Assembly: GCF_001045455.1 (NCBI RefSeq) | Contig: NZ_LFNE01000012.1 | Location: forward strand, 1-64,000 | DNA from: Chryseobacterium sp. FH2 | GTDB lineage: Bacteria > Bacteroidota > Bacteroidia > Flavobacteriales > Weeksellaceae | Direction: 5' to 3' | DNA length: 64,000 nt | Shown here: positions 37,430 to 46,299 of the stretch, piece after piece | How the letters are laid out: each line of letters opens with the position of its first letter | How positions within the stretch are numbered: position 1 is the first letter of the stretch | Notes under the pieces: model-generated | What the model was told of the DNA's origin: nothing | The model's database searches: none | Seen by the model: the letters and a program-made list of their open reading frames with translations, nothing else | Made by a program: the position numbers and the translations under genes

Positions 37430-37969
37430 ATGCTAAGAAGTTTAGGAGTTTTTTCGGATTTTGAACTGCAATTATTTAATCAAAATATTGAAACTAAAAT
37501 CTTTGAAAAAAATGAAGTTCTACTTTCTGAAGGTGAAATTTCAAAATCGATTTTTTTTATCAAGACCGGAGCTCTTTTTCAATTCCAAAAGATAGATGAT
37601 GAAGAAAAAATTATTGATCTGAATATTCAGAATGATTGGGTTTTCAATTTTGATAGTTTGACGAATCAAATTCCTTCCAATACCATTATAAAGGCATTTG
37701 CTAAATCTGAAGTTTTAGAGCTAAAACTGGAAAGCTTACATAAACTGATTTCGATCTCTCAAAACTTTTTGCAACTCAACAAGATCTTCAATTCGTTGTC
37801 TGCTAAAATTCATATTTATGACAGCAATCTGAATCCGACTGAAAAATATAATTACCTTCTTAAAAACAAATCTCAAATCATTAAAATTTTTCCTTTAAAT
37901 ATGATTGCTTCTTATTTGAAAATGCGCCAGGAAACTTTGAGCCGGGTAAGAGCTAATGTGATTTTTTGA
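37430..37969 (+). CDS. Crp/Fnr-family transcriptional regulator
   Basis: 179 residues with an N-terminal cyclic-nucleotide-binding-like barrel (L-L-S-E-G-E-I-S-K-S-I-F-F-I-K-T-G) and a short C-terminal winged helix (N-M-I-A-S-Y-L-K-M-R-Q-E-T-L-S-R-V-R). The arginine and acid pair needed for cAMP binding is not evident, as in most Bacteroidota members. It ends 51 bp before a VOC-family gene on the same strand, which it may regulate. Confidence 0.85.
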   Translation: MLRSLGVFSDFELQLFNQNIETKIFEKNEVLLSEGEISKSIFFIKTGALFQFQKIDDEEKIIDLNIQNDWVFNFDSLTNQIPSNTIIKAFAKSEVLELKLESLHKLISISQNFLQLNKIFNSLSAKIHIYDSNLNPTEKYNYLLKNKSQIIKIFPLNMIASYLKMRQETLSRVRANVIF

Positions 37970-38020
37970 TTTCAATCAAGTGTTGCTTCGAGATTAATTA
38001 TAGAAATTTGAAAGAAAAAA

Positions 38021-38374
38021 ATGTTTACTGATATTATTGCAAAATTGCCAATGAGGCAAAAAGAATTGACTTCAGCTTTTTATAAAAAATTAGGCTTCAC
38101 CGTTTTCGGAAATGAATTTGATCATTATTTAATGCTACAGAAAGATAATCTGCAATTGCATTTTTTTGAATTTAAAAATCTTGTTCCGGACGAAAATTAT
38201 GGACAGATCTATATCCGGACAACATCCATTGAAAATTTGTACAATACTTTTATTGAAAATAAAGTTCCAATACATCCAAATGGAAATTTAGCGGAAAAAC
38301 CTTGGGGACAAAAAGAATTTTCGATTCTTGACCCCGATAATAATTTGATAACTTTTGGAGAAACATTAAATTAA
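38021..38374 (+). CDS. VOC-family protein (bleomycin-resistance / glyoxalase fold)
   Basis: 117 residues with the paired beta-alpha-beta-beta-beta pattern: L-P-M-R-Q-K-E-L-T-S-A-F-Y-K-K-L-G-F, then L-Q-L-H-F-F-E, then W-G-Q-K-E-F-S-I-L-D-P-D-N-N-L-I-T-F. The last motif is the hallmark of bleomycin-binding proteins and related lyases. The protein probably binds an aromatic or peptide antibiotic or a small substrate as a dimer. Paired with the upstream Crp-type gene. Confidence 0.85.
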   Translation: MFTDIIAKLPMRQKELTSAFYKKLGFTVFGNEFDHYLMLQKDNLQLHFFEFKNLVPDENYGQIYIRTTSIENLYNTFIENKVPIHPNGNLAEKPWGQKEFSILDPDNNLITFGETLN

Positions 38375-38393
38375 AAGTTCTACAATATTAATT

Positions 38394-38480
38394 ATGCGAA
38401 TAGCTTTTACAGGTTTCATAGAGCCGGAAAAACAACTTTGACGAAGAGATTACACTGTAAAAATTGTGTGAAGATCATTT
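38394..38480 (+). pseudogene. Remnant of a P-loop ATP-binding protein
   Basis: From ATG 38394 the frame reads M-R-I-A-F-T-G. One base shift later it reads F-H-R-A-G-K-T-T-L-T-K-R-L-H, which together form the typical start and Walker A motif of small ATP-binding proteins in Flavobacteria. A single-base loss breaks the frame and nothing recognisable follows. Confidence 0.45.
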
Positions 38481-38535
38481 TCATTCCAGGTCATTTTTGG
38501 CATTATTTTATCAACATTAATGATAAAAATAGTAA

Positions 38536-39078
38536 ATGAAAGATTTGTTATTTCAAAATTGGGAAAAACTTGGACAGGTCGCATTGATGACTATTGCCTC
38601 TTTTGTCATTCTATTCCTTTTCATCAGGATCTCAGGAAAAAGAACTTTGGCTAAGTTCAACGCTTTTGATTTTGTGGTCACTGTTGCTCTGGGTTCCACA
38701 TTGGCCTATATGATGCTTGCGATGGTTCCTTTAGCAGAAGGTGTAATGGTCTTATTTCTGATAATAGCATTACAATACCTGTTCGCGAAATTGGCCAGTA
38801 CATCCGATAAGATGGAACACCTGATCAATTCCTCTCCACGTTTACTGTTCTATAAAGGCAAGTACCTCAAAGACAATATGAACGCCGAGGCCATAACGAT
38901 TGACGAGATCAACGCTGTAGTACGTCAGGAAGGAATTGAAAGGTTAGACGATGTTTTGGCAGTCGTCATCGAGCTCAATGGTGAGATTAGTGTCATCAAA
39001 AAATCGGATACTCCAGGCGGTAAAAGTTCTTTAGAAGATCTTGATATCCCTGACGGTCAGCGAGTAGGTGATCTGTAG
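38536..39078 (+). CDS. DUF421 (YetF-like) membrane protein
   Basis: 180 residues with three membrane helices in the first 85 residues and the DUF421 signature (G-K-R-T-L-A-K-F-N-A-F-D-F-V-V-T-V-A-L-G-S). A cytosolic domain follows (I-N-A-V-V-R-Q-E-G-I-E-R-L-D-D-V). Full length for the family. Function is not established; Bacillus members affect spore or envelope properties. Stand-alone gene. Confidence 0.85.
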   Translation: MKDLLFQNWEKLGQVALMTIASFVILFLFIRISGKRTLAKFNAFDFVVTVALGSTLAYMMLAMVPLAEGVMVLFLIIALQYLFAKLASTSDKMEHLINSSPRLLFYKGKYLKDNMNAEAITIDEINAVVRQEGIERLDDVLAVVIELNGEISVIKKSDTPGGKSSLEDLDIPDGQRVGDL

Positions 39079-39134
39079 AATTTTTGCAGTTATATATTTG
39101 AATTTATCGAATTAACCTGAGCTTATCTACATTT

Positions 39135-39617
39135 TTACCTTTTCACTCTTTTCATTGGAAAGGTCTGGTTGCGTTTCTGTCCGTTTTTTGTTCCTGAAAT
39201 TTCGGCTATCAATGAATCGGAAGTAATTTTTGTGTAAGCAATGATCTGCGGAAAGTCATGCTGTGGGTTTTCAAAGACCAATTGATTTTCTGAAATTGCT
39301 TTGGCGACAAAACGAACAGGCAGACCTTCATTTTGATTTCTAACAGTTGGAATGTAAAACAGGCGGTTCTTTTCCTGCACTATCCGGATATTTTCAAAAA
39401 CAATCGTGTCTTTGTCTTTGACACTATAACTTTTCCCCGAAAATTTTTTATCTCCTAATTTGGTCCAGGTTTCATAGATACTGCCTTTCTGGGTTTTATT
39501 TTCCCAGATACCGATCAGCCATTCAGCTTTTTGAATGTCTTTTTTCTGCTTTATTGTCCAGGCATTAAAAATAATCAAACCGACTACTGTAATAAAAAAT
39601 TTTGCTCCTGTTCTCAT
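39135..39617 (-). CDS. DUF6265-like exported protein
   Basis: 160 residues with an N-terminal hydrophobic helix and a lipocalin-like beta-rich domain beginning W-L-I-G-I-W-E-N and containing F-E-N-P-Q-H-D-F-P-Q. This matches the DUF6265 family. Role unknown, probably a periplasmic or membrane-anchored small-molecule binder. It lies 80 bp downstream of the AraC regulator on the same strand and could be its target. Confidence 0.7.
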   Translation of the reverse strand: MRTGAKFFITVVGLIIFNAWTIKQKKDIQKAEWLIGIWENKTQKGSIYETWTKLGDKKFSGKSYSVKDKDTIVFENIRIVQEKNRLFYIPTVRNQNEGLPVRFVAKAISENQLVFENPQHDFPQIIAYTKITSDSLIAEISGTKNGQKRNQTFPMKRVKR

Positions 39618-39697
39618 AATTTTACCTAGTTAAATGAATTGTCATTTAGCAAAGTTGCGATGTTTTTGAAAACTAAAATTGTAAAAATGGGACAAGT

Positions 39698-40513
39698 CTA
39701 ATCCGTGCCGTAAAAAAGTGAGGACATCTTAAGGTGACTACCGTAAAATTCTTTGGGCGTAGATCCTGTAAATTCTTTAAAATCTTTGATAAAGTGCGCT
39801 TGGTCGTAATACTCGTTTTCGTAAGCCAGTTCTGCAAGGTTGGAGAACTGATCGTTCAGCAACATTTTGAGTGCAGCCTGCAATCGAAACGTCCTGGATA
39901 GTTGCTTAGGACTGAGGCCAATGGCTGAAGAAAATTTGCGTAACAATTGTCTTCGATTGATTTTAGAGTCTCTGGACAGTTCATCGACCGAGAGTTGTCC
40001 ATTGGCTGTTACAATAGTTTCAACAGTTGATTTTACAATGCGGTCAATGGTTTCGATGTCGGTCAGTCGATTAAGTAAAAATATTTCAATAAGCTTTCTT
40101 CTCTCTGAAGTAGAATTGGCATTTAAAACCTGTTGCTCAATTTCCTGTCCTTCCTTTCCAAATAGCTTTTCCAATGAAACAGATGTATTTTCCATCTCTT
40201 TTATGGGAATGGTGGTAAAAGGCAAAAATCCTTCGGGATGAAAGCGAACGGAGAAAATTCCTGTCTCGCCGGTTGGCTGAATCTCAAGCGGCCGTGTCAG
40301 TTGTCCTATGACAAAACACCTGGGCTGGATAATGCTATTCCCATTATTTAAGTATTGTTTGTATGGATCTCCATAATGAAAGATCATCTCCATACATCCG
40401 TCAGGAACGATGATTTGCTTTTCAGGCGTTTCTTCTTTCGGGCTTTCTAACGTCCAATAACATTTGATAAATGCTATCAATTCCTGATTCGGTTCAAATG
40501 TCTGGTAATTCAT
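39698..40513 (-). CDS. AraC-family transcriptional regulator (DUF6597-like N-terminus)
   Basis: 271 residues. The N-terminal domain (Y-W-T-L-E-S-P, V-P-D-G-C-M-E-M-I-F-H) is the sensing domain of a Bacteroidota AraC subgroup. The C-terminal HTH pair includes L-S-V-D-E-L-S-R-D-S-K-I-N-R-R-Q-L-L-R and a clear second helix with Y-Y-D-Q-A-H-F-I-K-D-F-K. Probably controls itself or the DUF6265-like gene downstream. Confidence 0.85.
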   Translation of the reverse strand: MNYQTFEPNQELIAFIKCYWTLESPKEETPEKQIIVPDGCMEMIFHYGDPYKQYLNNGNSIIQPRCFVIGQLTRPLEIQPTGETGIFSVRFHPEGFLPFTTIPIKEMENTSVSLEKLFGKEGQEIEQQVLNANSTSERRKLIEIFLLNRLTDIETIDRIVKSTVETIVTANGQLSVDELSRDSKINRRQLLRKFSSAIGLSPKQLSRTFRLQAALKMLLNDQFSNLAELAYENEYYDQAHFIKDFKEFTGSTPKEFYGSHLKMSSLFYGTD

Positions 40514-40584
40514 CTGGCTTCTTTTGACAGAATTATTCTACTTAAAACTTCAAAGTAAATCAAATATAATCAATCTTTGTATAA

Positions 40585-40742
40585 ACCTGCGTAATGTAAA
40601 TACAGGTCAATCGGAATAACACACGTTGTGCTTGTTTTACGCACATTTCACGGGTAGATGCGTAAAATAGATACAAGTTATACGCCGACCTGTGTAAAAA
40701 GGATACAGGTAAATCCAAAACCTGCGTAAAAAAGATACATAT
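40585..40742 (+). repeat. Iteron-like array of 23-bp repeats
   Basis: Four direct copies of a 23-bp unit start at 40585, 40656, 40688 and 40720; the last three are exactly 32 bp apart. Each reads ACCTGYGTAAAA-like at the left and GATACAGGT-like at the right, so a unit is itself a weak dyad (ACCTG/CAGGT). A decayed inverted copy (TGTGCGTAAAAC on the minus strand) lies around 40630-40648. The array precedes an excisionase-like HTH gene. It is either a replication origin or integrase/excisionase arm sites. Confidence 0.8.
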
Positions 40743-41181
40743 GGACTACCTGATAAAAATGGCAATTTTCCTTTTTCTCATTTTAGAGCTCTGAAAAATA
40801 AGTTTACAAAAAACAAATATTGATTTTCAATCAACTACGATTTTAATGTAATTTCTTTTTCCGATTTTTAGAACTCTGAAAAACAACATCCATTTTAACA
40901 GCAAGATGTGTCTTTGTATATACAAACTTTTCAAGTTTTATATCCAAAGACTCTCTTGCCTTTTTTGCAAAAAGGGGAAAAACTGCGGAACTTGTTTTTT
41001 TATTTTCCTTGAAATCAGGTTTAAGATTCCAAATTAATCCAATTTATTCTTTTTTAATCTCCAAAGATTCCAGAATCATCCAGACTCATCTTATTTAGCC
41101 CGGCTACGATTAAAACTATTGTTTTCAAAGTTTTCATGTTTCAACTTTGTAGAAGAAAATTTAGTCAAAAATGAAATAGCT
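40743..41181. other. Non-coding leader between the iterons and the HTH gene
   Basis: AT-rich with no open frame. It includes one compact hairpin, CCTTTTT / AAAAAGG (40959-40975, 3-nt loop), which could end a transcript starting near the iterons. Confidence 0.4.
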
Positions 41182-41442
41182 ATGGTCGTAAACCTAATCA
41201 CCAAAGAAGACCTTCAGGAATTTAAAACCGAATTGCTGGAAGACATACAAAATTTATTTCAAATAAAGATTTCCCAGCAGAAATTATGGCTGCGTTCGTC
41301 AGAGGTCAAAGCAATTCTGAAAATTTCTTCCGGAACATTGCAAAATTTACGTATCAACGGAACCTTATCTTACACCCGTGTCGGCGGAACACTATATTAC
41401 AATTACAAAGACATTGAAAAAATGTTGAAGAAAGAGCAATGA
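41182..41442 (+). CDS. Excisionase-like helix-turn-helix protein
   Basis: 86 residues from ATG 41182; an upstream GTG/ATG-like extension would add an unrelated tail. The C-terminal half (W-L-R-S-S-E-V-K-A-I-L-K-I-S-S-G-T-L-Q-N-L-R) is the MerR/HTH_17 fold used by Xis-type proteins of Bacteroidota mobilizable and conjugative elements. It probably binds the 23-bp repeats just upstream and steers excision or replication of the element. Followed after 25 bp by the next element gene. Confidence 0.75.
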   Translation: MVVNLITKEDLQEFKTELLEDIQNLFQIKISQQKLWLRSSEVKAILKISSGTLQNLRINGTLSYTRVGGTLYYNYKDIEKMLKKEQ

Positions 41443-41467
41443 TACTTCACAATACCGAAACCAAATT

Positions 41468-41788
41468 ATGAATTATATCAAACACCTTACAGTTTTCTAT
41501 GAAAAGGTGGCTCAGGATCATACACTTAATCCATCACACATCAGCCTCTATTTAGCCTTATTCCAGTTCTGGAATTTCAGCCGTTTCCGAAATCCGGTCA
41601 GTATTTCCCGCGATGAGGTGATGCGCATTAGTAAAATCCGTTCAAAAGCCACCTATCATAAATGCCTGAAGAATCTCCATTCTTCGGGCTATATTGGTTA
41701 TCATCCATCCTATAATCCTTTTTTAGGAAGTCAAGTGGTGATGTTAGATTTTGCTGGGGAATTGAGGCCTGCATTAAAAAACAAATGA
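41468..41788 (+). CDS. Small mobile-element protein (winged-helix-like, 106 aa)
   Basis: Begins M-N-Y-I-K-H-L-T-V-F-Y-E-K and includes S-L-Y-L-A-L-F-Q-F-W-N and A-T-Y-H-K-C-L-K-N-L-H-S-S-G-Y-I, the arrangement of a replication-initiation type winged helix. It is regularly the second gene behind an excisionase-like HTH in Bacteroidota elements. No relaxase or primase follows as would be usual; instead the element continues with KAP/HEPN cargo, so the element is incomplete. Confidence 0.6.
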   Translation: MNYIKHLTVFYEKVAQDHTLNPSHISLYLALFQFWNFSRFRNPVSISRDEVMRISKIRSKATYHKCLKNLHSSGYIGYHPSYNPFLGSQVVMLDFAGELRPALKNK

Positions 41789-41869
41789 AAATTTATTTTT
41801 TTCAATTTAGTACTAAAGCATTTTTTTACTACTTATACATTAATCAACAAAAAAATATTTTTAATTATT

Positions 41870-44422
41870 TCACTGATAAACAAAAGGTATATTTTGAAAT
41901 TTATGATTTATGCCTAACCAATTATTCTCTTTAATTTTGTAATAGATATCTTTAAATTCTTTCGTTAAATCAGTTACGTCCACCTTATCAAGATAAAGTT
42001 CAAAATTTTCGATTGTTCCAAATAATTTTTCAATAAATTCTTTTCTGATTATAATTAGTTTTTCAAAAGGTATTTGCTCTATAAAAACTAATGTAAATTC
42101 CTTGCGATTAAATTCATTTGTAATATAGTCACGTAAAGTAGTCTGATATTTTTCAGTTGAATTAAGGTGTTTTGTACTGTGATAAAATCCCCAAAAATCC
42201 CAGTCCATTGGTCGTTTGTTTTCAATATGTTCATAAAACCATTGTTCTAATCTCTTTTGCATTTCTTCTTTATTGAGTGGGAATTCCATTCCATATTTGG
42301 GATCATAAGGGCCATTTAAAGCAGAAATCAATAACTCTCTTTCCAGTCGATGAGGTGGTAATGAAGAATTTAGTAGTTGATTAATAAAATCCTTGTACTC
42401 ATTAGGAGTACTGTAAAATCTTAGCTGAGTATCTTCAGGTTGTCCGTTAATTTCTATTTTATCCCTTAGATTCCTTGTATCAAAACCGATAAGAAAATCA
42501 CCTTTATTAGATTTTGATTGAGCAAATACTAAAATTGATTTCAGAGTATTTTCAAATTCTTCTCTGTTACTAAAATTTTTCAAAGTTTCCAATCGATATT
42601 TAAGATCATCTTCTTTTCCTTCTGTAATCCATTTCTTGATAGTCGCGTCTCTTTCTTGATCCTCCGAAGTTTGAATAAACGTTTTGAAATCACTTTCAGA
42701 AATATTGATTTCAAAAATAACATTAGCAAAGTATCTTTCAAATTTATTAGCCTGATCTACAGAAAGTAATTTATCTGGGTCACTTGAATATCCAGAGTCA
42801 AAAACACTTCTTGTTAATTCAGAATAATCAAATAAGTAATTTACAATTGCAATTGCCATTTGCTTATCTTCCTGTCCAATTTTTTCTTTAAGAAATATAT
42901 TTTCAATTAATTCCTCAACAATTTTAATTTCTTTTTCTTTTCCGTCCTTATCTTTTTCTTTTCTAGTTTTTAAAAATAAATATCCTTTGTTTTCGGCTAG
43001 AATTTTTTCTTTTTGTGTATAGATTAGCCTATATATTGAGGGATATTTTAATTTTAGAATTTCAAGATAAATCATATCACTGAAATTAATATCAGAAAAA
43101 ATATTTTTATAGTTAATAACAATTGAATTGACTAATTTCTTTACTTCTCTTAAGTTACTTATAACCTGTGTGAAATTACTTTGCGCTTTTCTAAATCGAA
43201 AAAGATCATCAATGTCTATAAATCCGTTATTTATAGCGTAAGATACCTTATCAATATATTCTGGCCCAATTTTCTCAATTAATAAATTTTTAAATGTATT
43301 TTTAAGTAATACTGGATCAAAATATGGAAGCGAAAGTTCTATGTTTATAATTTTGTCAAGATAATTTCTTTCGTGAAAATGATTAACATTATCAATACTG
43401 TTGTTAACATAAGACCTATCATAGGCAACAATGAAAAATATATTTGTGAAATTGGCGGAATTTCTGATTAATTTTAATATTTCAAATATCTCTTTATTAT
43501 CTAATCTGTCAACATCATCAATAATAATGATGATTTTTTGATTAAGCAATTCTAATTTTTTATTTATTAATTTAAATAGATTTTCTAAAGATGGCGTTTT
43601 CTCATTAAAAAAGGGAATATAGGATATAAAATCTTTTAATAGAGAATTTTGAGTGCTAAGTAATCGGTTGGAGTATTCGTCTAAATCCTGATTTAGACCA
43701 TCCTGTTCGATATGTTCCGATAGAGTATTAAAAAAATCTTCAATAAGAACTTTTTTGTCAAAACCCATCCAAGGATTGTATTCTATGATGATATGTTTTG
43801 TTTTTTCAAGTCCTCTTTTTAGTAAATTGAGGGTAGATGTTTTTCCTGTTCCCCATTCGCTGTTTATACCTATTGTAAAAGCCTTTTGAAAATTATTGTG
43901 ATCAACTATACTGTTTAATTTGTCTACTAAAGGTTTTAAAGAATTACCTAACAGATCTTGATCAAAATCTTCAATCGCATTATCTTCAAGTAAAGTTTTA
44001 CTCTTTAACTTAGAGTTATTAGGAAAAAAAATTTTTATATAATTTCCTAGATTTAAAAATAATATCAAATAAATTATGTCTGCATAAAATAGATCATAAC
44101 CAAAATATTTTGCCAATTCCAACGGGAGTAATTGAAAATCTGAAAAAAATCTTAAATGACTATAATATAATGTTATTAGAAATAAGATAAATGTTTTTTT
44201 CTGATTGGGATAGGATGTTTTACAACTATTTACTTGCGAACAAGAATAAACAATAAGTATGATTGAGAAAATAAAATCAAGAATATAGCTTGATTTTATT
44301 TTTGAAAGATAATTAATAAATTTTATTTCAATTATATAATCAAATATTCCAAAAGATAATATTGCTATAAATGTGAGAACAAAAAATTTAATTACTTTAT
44401 CTATTTTTATTTCGTCTTTCAT
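41870..44422 (-). CDS. KAP-family P-loop NTPase with N-terminal membrane helices
   Basis: 850 residues. About four membrane helices occupy residues 10-130. The KAP NTPase domain follows: Walker A E-W-G-T-G-K-T-S (189-196) and Walker B I-I-I-I-I-D-D-V-D-R-L-D near residue 297, then a long helical C-terminus. KAP ATPases with membrane segments inside the NTPase or before it are found on plasmids and in phage-exclusion loci. The gene diverges from a HEPN-like gene 104 bp away. Role inferred: membrane-linked exclusion or abortive infection. Confidence 0.85.
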   Translation of the reverse strand: MKDEIKIDKVIKFFVLTFIAILSFGIFDYIIEIKFINYLSKIKSSYILDFIFSIILIVYSCSQVNSCKTSYPNQKKTFILFLITLYYSHLRFFSDFQLLPLELAKYFGYDLFYADIIYLILFLNLGNYIKIFFPNNSKLKSKTLLEDNAIEDFDQDLLGNSLKPLVDKLNSIVDHNNFQKAFTIGINSEWGTGKTSTLNLLKRGLEKTKHIIIEYNPWMGFDKKVLIEDFFNTLSEHIEQDGLNQDLDEYSNRLLSTQNSLLKDFISYIPFFNEKTPSLENLFKLINKKLELLNQKIIIIIDDVDRLDNKEIFEILKLIRNSANFTNIFFIVAYDRSYVNNSIDNVNHFHERNYLDKIINIELSLPYFDPVLLKNTFKNLLIEKIGPEYIDKVSYAINNGFIDIDDLFRFRKAQSNFTQVISNLREVKKLVNSIVINYKNIFSDINFSDMIYLEILKLKYPSIYRLIYTQKEKILAENKGYLFLKTRKEKDKDGKEKEIKIVEELIENIFLKEKIGQEDKQMAIAIVNYLFDYSELTRSVFDSGYSSDPDKLLSVDQANKFERYFANVIFEINISESDFKTFIQTSEDQERDATIKKWITEGKEDDLKYRLETLKNFSNREEFENTLKSILVFAQSKSNKGDFLIGFDTRNLRDKIEINGQPEDTQLRFYSTPNEYKDFINQLLNSSLPPHRLERELLISALNGPYDPKYGMEFPLNKEEMQKRLEQWFYEHIENKRPMDWDFWGFYHSTKHLNSTEKYQTTLRDYITNEFNRKEFTLVFIEQIPFEKLIIIRKEFIEKLFGTIENFELYLDKVDVTDLTKEFKDIYYKIKENNWLGINHKFQNIPFVYQ

Positions 44423-44526
44423 TTTATGAGTATGGTAATGAATATTTATTTAAATTTAAATAAATTAAATTGTTTTTATACATTCTTTGCTAATGATTTC
44501 AAACTCCAAAAAAACATAAATCTATT

Positions 44527-45429
44527 ATGGGAACAAAAATTTCTTATTCCAATCTTACGAAACAGCCAAAAGAAGAATTGAAATCAGTACGTAAAACATT
44601 AAGAGAACAGGAAGTTTATAAAGCAAAATCTGAAAAAGATGTTAAAAGAGCTTTGAAAGATCCACTTAACCATTACATGATGATAACAAATAATGGTGTT
44701 TTTGCAATAAATAAAATGAAATACAAAGGTGAAACTTTCACATTGTTAGAAGGAAATCCTGTAACATATTATTTTTCTATAGCCTATGATATTTTACCCC
44801 AAATTGATGAAGCCAGAATGTTTCTTATGGATAGTTTAAAGGGTAAACAAAGTGAATATAGATGGAAAAGTTCAACAGCTTTTAGTTATATTTTCAAAGT
44901 AGGCTCGATAGGTGTTATTTTTTCTTTCTTAGCTCTCGAATCTTTTATAAATCAGTGTTTGCCCGATTTTGCAAAAGTAGAATTTGAAGGTAAAAAAGTT
45001 GATAAGAATACTATTCAGCGGAGACTTTCATTTGAGGATAAGTTTAAGACAATAATTCCTGCCGTTACTTCTAAAAATTTTATTGAAGATCATCCAAGGA
45101 AAGCGCAAGTAATTATTAATATTAAAAAATTACGTGATGACTTAATCCATTTGAAAGAAAATAGAATTATGGGATTTGTTGCTTATGAAGAAATTAATAA
45201 TAAAATACTGAATCTTGATTTAAAAAAAATTGTAAATACAGTGAAATTTTACATCAATTATCATACGCCTAAAACAATTCAAAATTATAAGGAAATTAGA
45301 AAAACGGGCAAAGCCAGAATTATAAGGCAGGAATTTGGTGAAGATGAAAATGGCAAGTTCGTCAAACAATATTTTGAAGAAGTAATAAAGGAATTTATGG
45401 CAACAAAATTTAATAATGATATAAAATAA
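44527..45429 (+). CDS. HEPN-like protein, candidate RNase partner of the KAP NTPase
   Basis: 300 residues. The middle holds a hydrophobic helix A-L-E-S-F-I-N (136-142) typical of HEPN helix 1 and, 60 residues later, R-D-D-L-I-H (203-208), the Rx4H catalytic motif of HEPN RNases. The N-terminal 110 residues and the charged C-terminus are unassigned. It is divergent from the KAP NTPase with a shared intergenic region, suggesting joint control. The HEPN call rests on motif and spacing only. Confidence 0.55.
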   Translation: MGTKISYSNLTKQPKEELKSVRKTLREQEVYKAKSEKDVKRALKDPLNHYMMITNNGVFAINKMKYKGETFTLLEGNPVTYYFSIAYDILPQIDEARMFLMDSLKGKQSEYRWKSSTAFSYIFKVGSIGVIFSFLALESFINQCLPDFAKVEFEGKKVDKNTIQRRLSFEDKFKTIIPAVTSKNFIEDHPRKAQVIINIKKLRDDLIHLKENRIMGFVAYEEINNKILNLDLKKIVNTVKFYINYHTPKTIQNYKEIRKTGKARIIRQEFGEDENGKFVKQYFEEVIKEFMATKFNNDIK

Positions 45430-45586
45430 TATTTTTAGCTATTTCCTTTTAGTCAAAAGCAAAATTAAAAATGTTTTTATACTTGTTATGAAATATTCTT
45501 ACATATTCTAATTTTAAAAAATGTAGTCATCAAAATAAAAAACAGAAACCAAAGATACTTCGCTTCCCAGTCCAACAGCTAAATTA

Positions 45587-45672
45587 TGTCAAGGTCAAGT
45601 CCTCCGGATTTTCAGAAAAAGTTTTTGCGTATAAAAATCTACGCAAAAACTTTTTCCAAAAAAACCTTGACA
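45587..45672. repeat. Nested long inverted repeat (17-bp inner and 9-bp outer stems)
   Basis: The inner stem 45615-45631 pairs base for base with 45640-45656 around an 8-nt loop; its core reads TTTTTGCGTA / TACGCAAAAA. The outer stem TGTCAAGGT (45587-45595) pairs with ACCTTGACA (45664-45672). The GCGTA core echoes the iterons at 40585. It may be a transfer or replication origin hairpin of the element, or a strong terminator. A 98-residue frame over it is low-complexity and not credible. Confidence 0.75.
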
Positions 45673-46299
45673 GAATGCCACGCTCATTTTCAAATGGCTT
45701 TCTTTTTTTCTTTTTTTCGGTTTTTTCTTCGTTTTCTTTTAGAAATATTTCAACTGAGAAATTTAAGGGCGCGAAGAGAAGGACTAAATTCTTGGTTTAA
45801 ACTTAAAAAAACTTGTTCAAATTTTGGTCTTTTTACTTGCAGATTTGAGCAGAAATTTTTAGCTTTACTACGTAAAATTTAAATTAGGATTTTACCACTT
45901 TTTTGCCAATGTCCTATTTAGGGCCATTCACAGAGATGCTACAACAAACGCTTATCAATAAAGCGGTGAGGAATGGGTACAAAATCCCTCACTCTCCGCA
46001 AATGCTAAATGAAACCTACTGATAATCAGTTGGTTTTTGTTTTTATTAGATTATTTTGTCCCACATCTTCCCCACATTTGTTATTCTACAAAGTTAATTA
46101 TTTTTAGATTCTTTACTATATTTAGCAAATATTTGATAGGTAAATCTACAGCTATACATCTTGAAAAATTCAGAAATAAAAAATATTTCATTTTTCTTTA
46201 AAATAAATAAAAATTTTGATTTAAAAAAGAGAGGGTACACCAAAATCAAAACAACGGGAGGGGGATATTAAATATATGGGTAAACACAAAACATAAATC
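45673..46299. other. Non-coding end region of the mobile element
   Basis: T-rich DNA without a credible gene. Around 45943-45967 there is a CGCTT/AAGCG hairpin, and at 45961-45992 GTGAGG pairs with CCTCAC. The 26 bp at 45975-46000 resemble the T-arm and acceptor end of a serine tRNA (see separate entry). Confidence 0.4.
45975..46000 (+). other. tRNA-Ser-like 3' end, possible attachment-site remnant
   Basis: The sequence reads GGG, an 8-nt loop, CCC, then CTCTCCGCA, close to the T-arm plus 3' acceptor strand of Flavobacteria tRNA-Ser genes. No tRNA body precedes it. Tyrosine-recombinase elements often carry such tRNA 3' ends as attachment sites. Confidence 0.35.

Noticed and set aside
40585-40742. 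CRISPR array
   Set aside because: Only four to five degenerate 23-bp units, short 9-bp spacers in the 32-bp period and no cas gene; iteron-like is the better reading.
45586-45882. A 98-codon open frame over the nested hairpin
   Set aside because: Phe/Arg/Lys-rich low-complexity translation whose start half is the inverted repeat itself; no family pattern.
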